Shown: in pieces, positions 62,652-64,000 of the stretch
Layout: every line of letters begins with the position of its first letter
Numbering within the stretch: the first letter of the stretch is position 1
Assembly (NCBI GenBank): GCA_049487715.1
Contig: CP150586.1
Location: 124,001 to 188,000 of the forward strand
Reading direction: 5' to 3'
Length of the DNA stretch: 64,000 bases
DNA from: Pycnococcus provasolii
Lineage: Eukaryota > Chlorophyta > Pseudoscourfieldiophyceae > Pseudoscourfieldiales
Position numbers and translations under genes: made by a program
The notes under the pieces: model-generated
What the model was told of the DNA's origin: nothing
The model's input: only the letters and a program-made list of their open reading frames with translations
The model's database searches: none

Positions 62652-63713
62652 ATCCCTTTTCGAGATTTTGGGATTCGAGAAATGGGCACGAAGCTGCCCC
62701 CTGGGGGAGAAGAAGCAAAAAAGAAACTCATGCATGGAAAAACTGTCTGTGCATGGGGATCCGTCGTAGAACCTCGGGCTCCCTCCACCTTGCTTGGGAA
62801 AGAGGCCCGGCCCTTGGTTGTTTTGCTGGCTGTTGCTTGTTGCTGCAAGTTTATCATGCATAAGACGAGCTTTGCCTTCAAATTCACGAATTCGCATATG
62901 TCATGGAGACCGCTCAGTTGCACTCGACGCGCCGGCGCGCAGAGTCGTGTAGTGAGAATACATACAACTCGTTCCGGCGAGTCGTGTCCTCGTCTGGCGT
63001 GTCGAGATCGCCGAAGTACGCGTCGCCGACATGTGAATATGTGATCGCGCAGGAGTTGCACTTCGGCGCCGAGACACGCCCATGCACAGGTCATGCTCTC
63101 GACGCGTCGGGAAACGCGCTGGCAGCTAAGCTCATAAGAGCAAAAGCTGACGCGCTCACGGCAGGAACATGGACGGCGGAAGCCGAGTGCCAAGGGATAT
63201 CTCAAGCCGGGTACCACTTGTTCGCCGAGGCAGGCAAGCACGTGATACGTGCATGCACGCACGTGCGTGTACGAATCCTTGTTGACCTTGATGCGGCACG
63301 TCAACAACCTCACCGACGTCATGTGCGGGAAGATGGCATCTGTCCTCTGCGGTGAGAGGGTATCAGGGCGCCGACAAAATCCACGCGTTGCTCGACTTCT
63401 TTCAGTTCATGAGTGAGCTTTTGTTAACTCCCCTTGGTTAGAGACCTGGGTTAGGGCATTACCGGGTAGAGCATTATGGTTAGGGTTAGGGTTAGGGATC
63501 TCCCCGTTTTTGTTTTTCCACGTCACTGGTTCATTCATGCCCGCACGCCCCGATTGGCGCCCATAAATAAATCTCTTGAGCAAGTTGTGAAAGAGGCCAC
63601 ACTCCTCCGTTGACGGCATAATAAAGCATAAATGTCTGTGTGTTCGTTTTCGTTGTGCTGCTGGACGTTGACGTGTCTTTCCCAGGTGTGTTCCCACGTG
63701 CCTCCGTTACACT
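62652..63713. other. Gene-poor interval with one weak ORF and telomere-like repeats
   Basis: A plus-strand frame at 62903-63355 (150 codons, begins METAQLHSTRRRAES) and an antisense frame at 62606-63322 both look plausible but carry no recognised domain, and the two strands cannot both be coding. A TTAGGG-rich block is at 63436-63497. Confidence 0.35.
63436..63497. repeat. TTAGGG telomere-like block
   Basis: Three consecutive GTTAGG units plus two scattered ones. Confidence 0.75.
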
Positions 63714-64000
63714 TCAACGTCTCATCATCATCATCATCTTCTTCGGGATCTTTGTGGTCGCGTGTTGTTTTGGGGTCGCCGATCTCGCATCTTCATCTTC
63801 GCGTTCCCCTTCAGGGCTAGGGTCAGGGTTAGGTGTCTCGTACTTGCCTGACCCGTTCGTGGAATATGGGGACGTGAATTCGTCGTGGGTCGCTCGGTCG
63901 CGTTGGCAGTATTCCTCGGAGATTTCAACGACCTGTTCGTCGTCGTCGTCGCCGTCGTCGTCATCATCATCGCGCATGTTCCTCGATGCGCACTTCGTTG
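63714..64000 (-). CDS. Partial minus-strand ORF with acidic tract, family unknown
   Basis: The frame is open to the window edge (TKCASRNMRDDDDDD ... EQVVEISEEYCQRDRATHDEFTSPYS) and ends at 63714 after a Lys/Met-rich tail. The Asp run corresponds to a (GTC/ATC)n-like tract on the plus strand. The segment before the acidic run resembles no family I know. It could be the C-terminus of a gene lying mostly outside the window, or translated simple repeat. Confidence 0.3.
   Translation of the reverse strand, partial: TKCASRNMRDDDDDDGDDDDEQVVEISEEYCQRDRATHDEFTSPYSTNGSGKYETPNPDPSPEGEREDEDARSATPKQHATTKIPKKMMMMMRR

Noticed and set aside
62606-63322. Minus-strand ORF of 238 codons overlapping the FIS1 5' side
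   Set aside because: Cys/Arg-rich, no domain, and antisense to an equally unsupported ORF at 62903-63355; neither can be chosen.
1-64000. tRNA or rRNA genes
   Set aside because: I looked for T-loop GGTTCGA-type motifs with nearby A-box sequences and found no convincing cloverleaf; a tRNAscan-type search would settle it.

Overview
The window looks like nuclear DNA of a compact, intron-poor, GC-rich green alga, probably a prasinophyte-like chlorophyte. The evidence is the gene content: a plant-type plastid FAD synthetase, a homologue of the chloroplast protein At5g03900, a plant ALDH22A1-type dehydrogenase, a plant-type TMEM214, an AP2-domain regulator, a class II-like trehalose-phosphate synthase/phosphatase, proline-rich surface proteins and MOZART1. 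No bacterial or organellar features (operons, ribosome binding sites) were seen. Species assignment is inference only.

Layout. About 24 genes are supported. Most lie in tail-to-tail pairs only 40-240 bp apart: SDR/RIBF, RCC1-like/E2o, FAH/Cys4 protein, RRP42/TMEM214, AP2/ALDH22A1, SAT/DnaJ-like, JmjC-TPR/TMEM53-like, thioredoxin-like/TPS, MZT1/FIS1. The head-to-head intervals often carry short CCCTAA/TTAGGG blocks, minisatellites or microsatellites. Introns are rare. Three are well placed by reading frame (34152-34580, 59922-60125, 61582-61883) and one is tentative (57691-57965).

Region by region. 1-11.1 kb: an alpha/beta hydrolase with a frame break, then SDR, FAD synthetase, RCC1-like repeats, OGDH E2, fatty-acyl 2-hydroxylase and a Cys4 low-complexity regulator. 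13.1-30.3 kb: the At5g03900-like plastid protein, exosome RRP42, TMEM214, AP2, ALDH22A1, SAT fused to an EF-hand, and a DnaJ-type zinc protein. 31.7-38.2 kb: one 2005-residue secreted protein, assembled here from two exons, with two duplicated Pmp-like modules and two arrays of exactly seven 58-residue repeats, probably two seven-bladed propellers. 39.3-56.6 kb: JmjC-like/TPR protein, TMEM53-like protein, a 1634-residue clostripain-family protein with three cysteine-rich modules, a solo condensation-type acyltransferase, a thioredoxin-like protein with a hairpin at its start codon, and TPS/TPP. 58.4-62.7 kb: a two-exon coiled-coil protein, MZT1 (gamma-tubulin complex) and FIS1 (organelle fission).

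Gene-poor islands at about 6.2-7.8, 19.7-21.5, 26.2-27.7, 30.3-31.7, 50-52.2, 56.6-58, 60.3-61.4 and 62.7-64 kb hold decayed mobile-element pieces (RNase H, reverse transcriptase, copia-type C-terminus, MULE-like) and very GC-rich CCCGGG tracts. No tRNA, rRNA, CRISPR or complete transposon was recognised.

The most unusual items are the 2005-residue propeller/Pmp surface protein with an intron in only one of two duplicated modules, the clostripain protein with its Cys-rich triplet, the SAT-EF-hand fusion, the JmjC-TPR protein lacking the distal metal-binding histidine, and a 28-bp dispersed repeat that lies inside a coding sequence.
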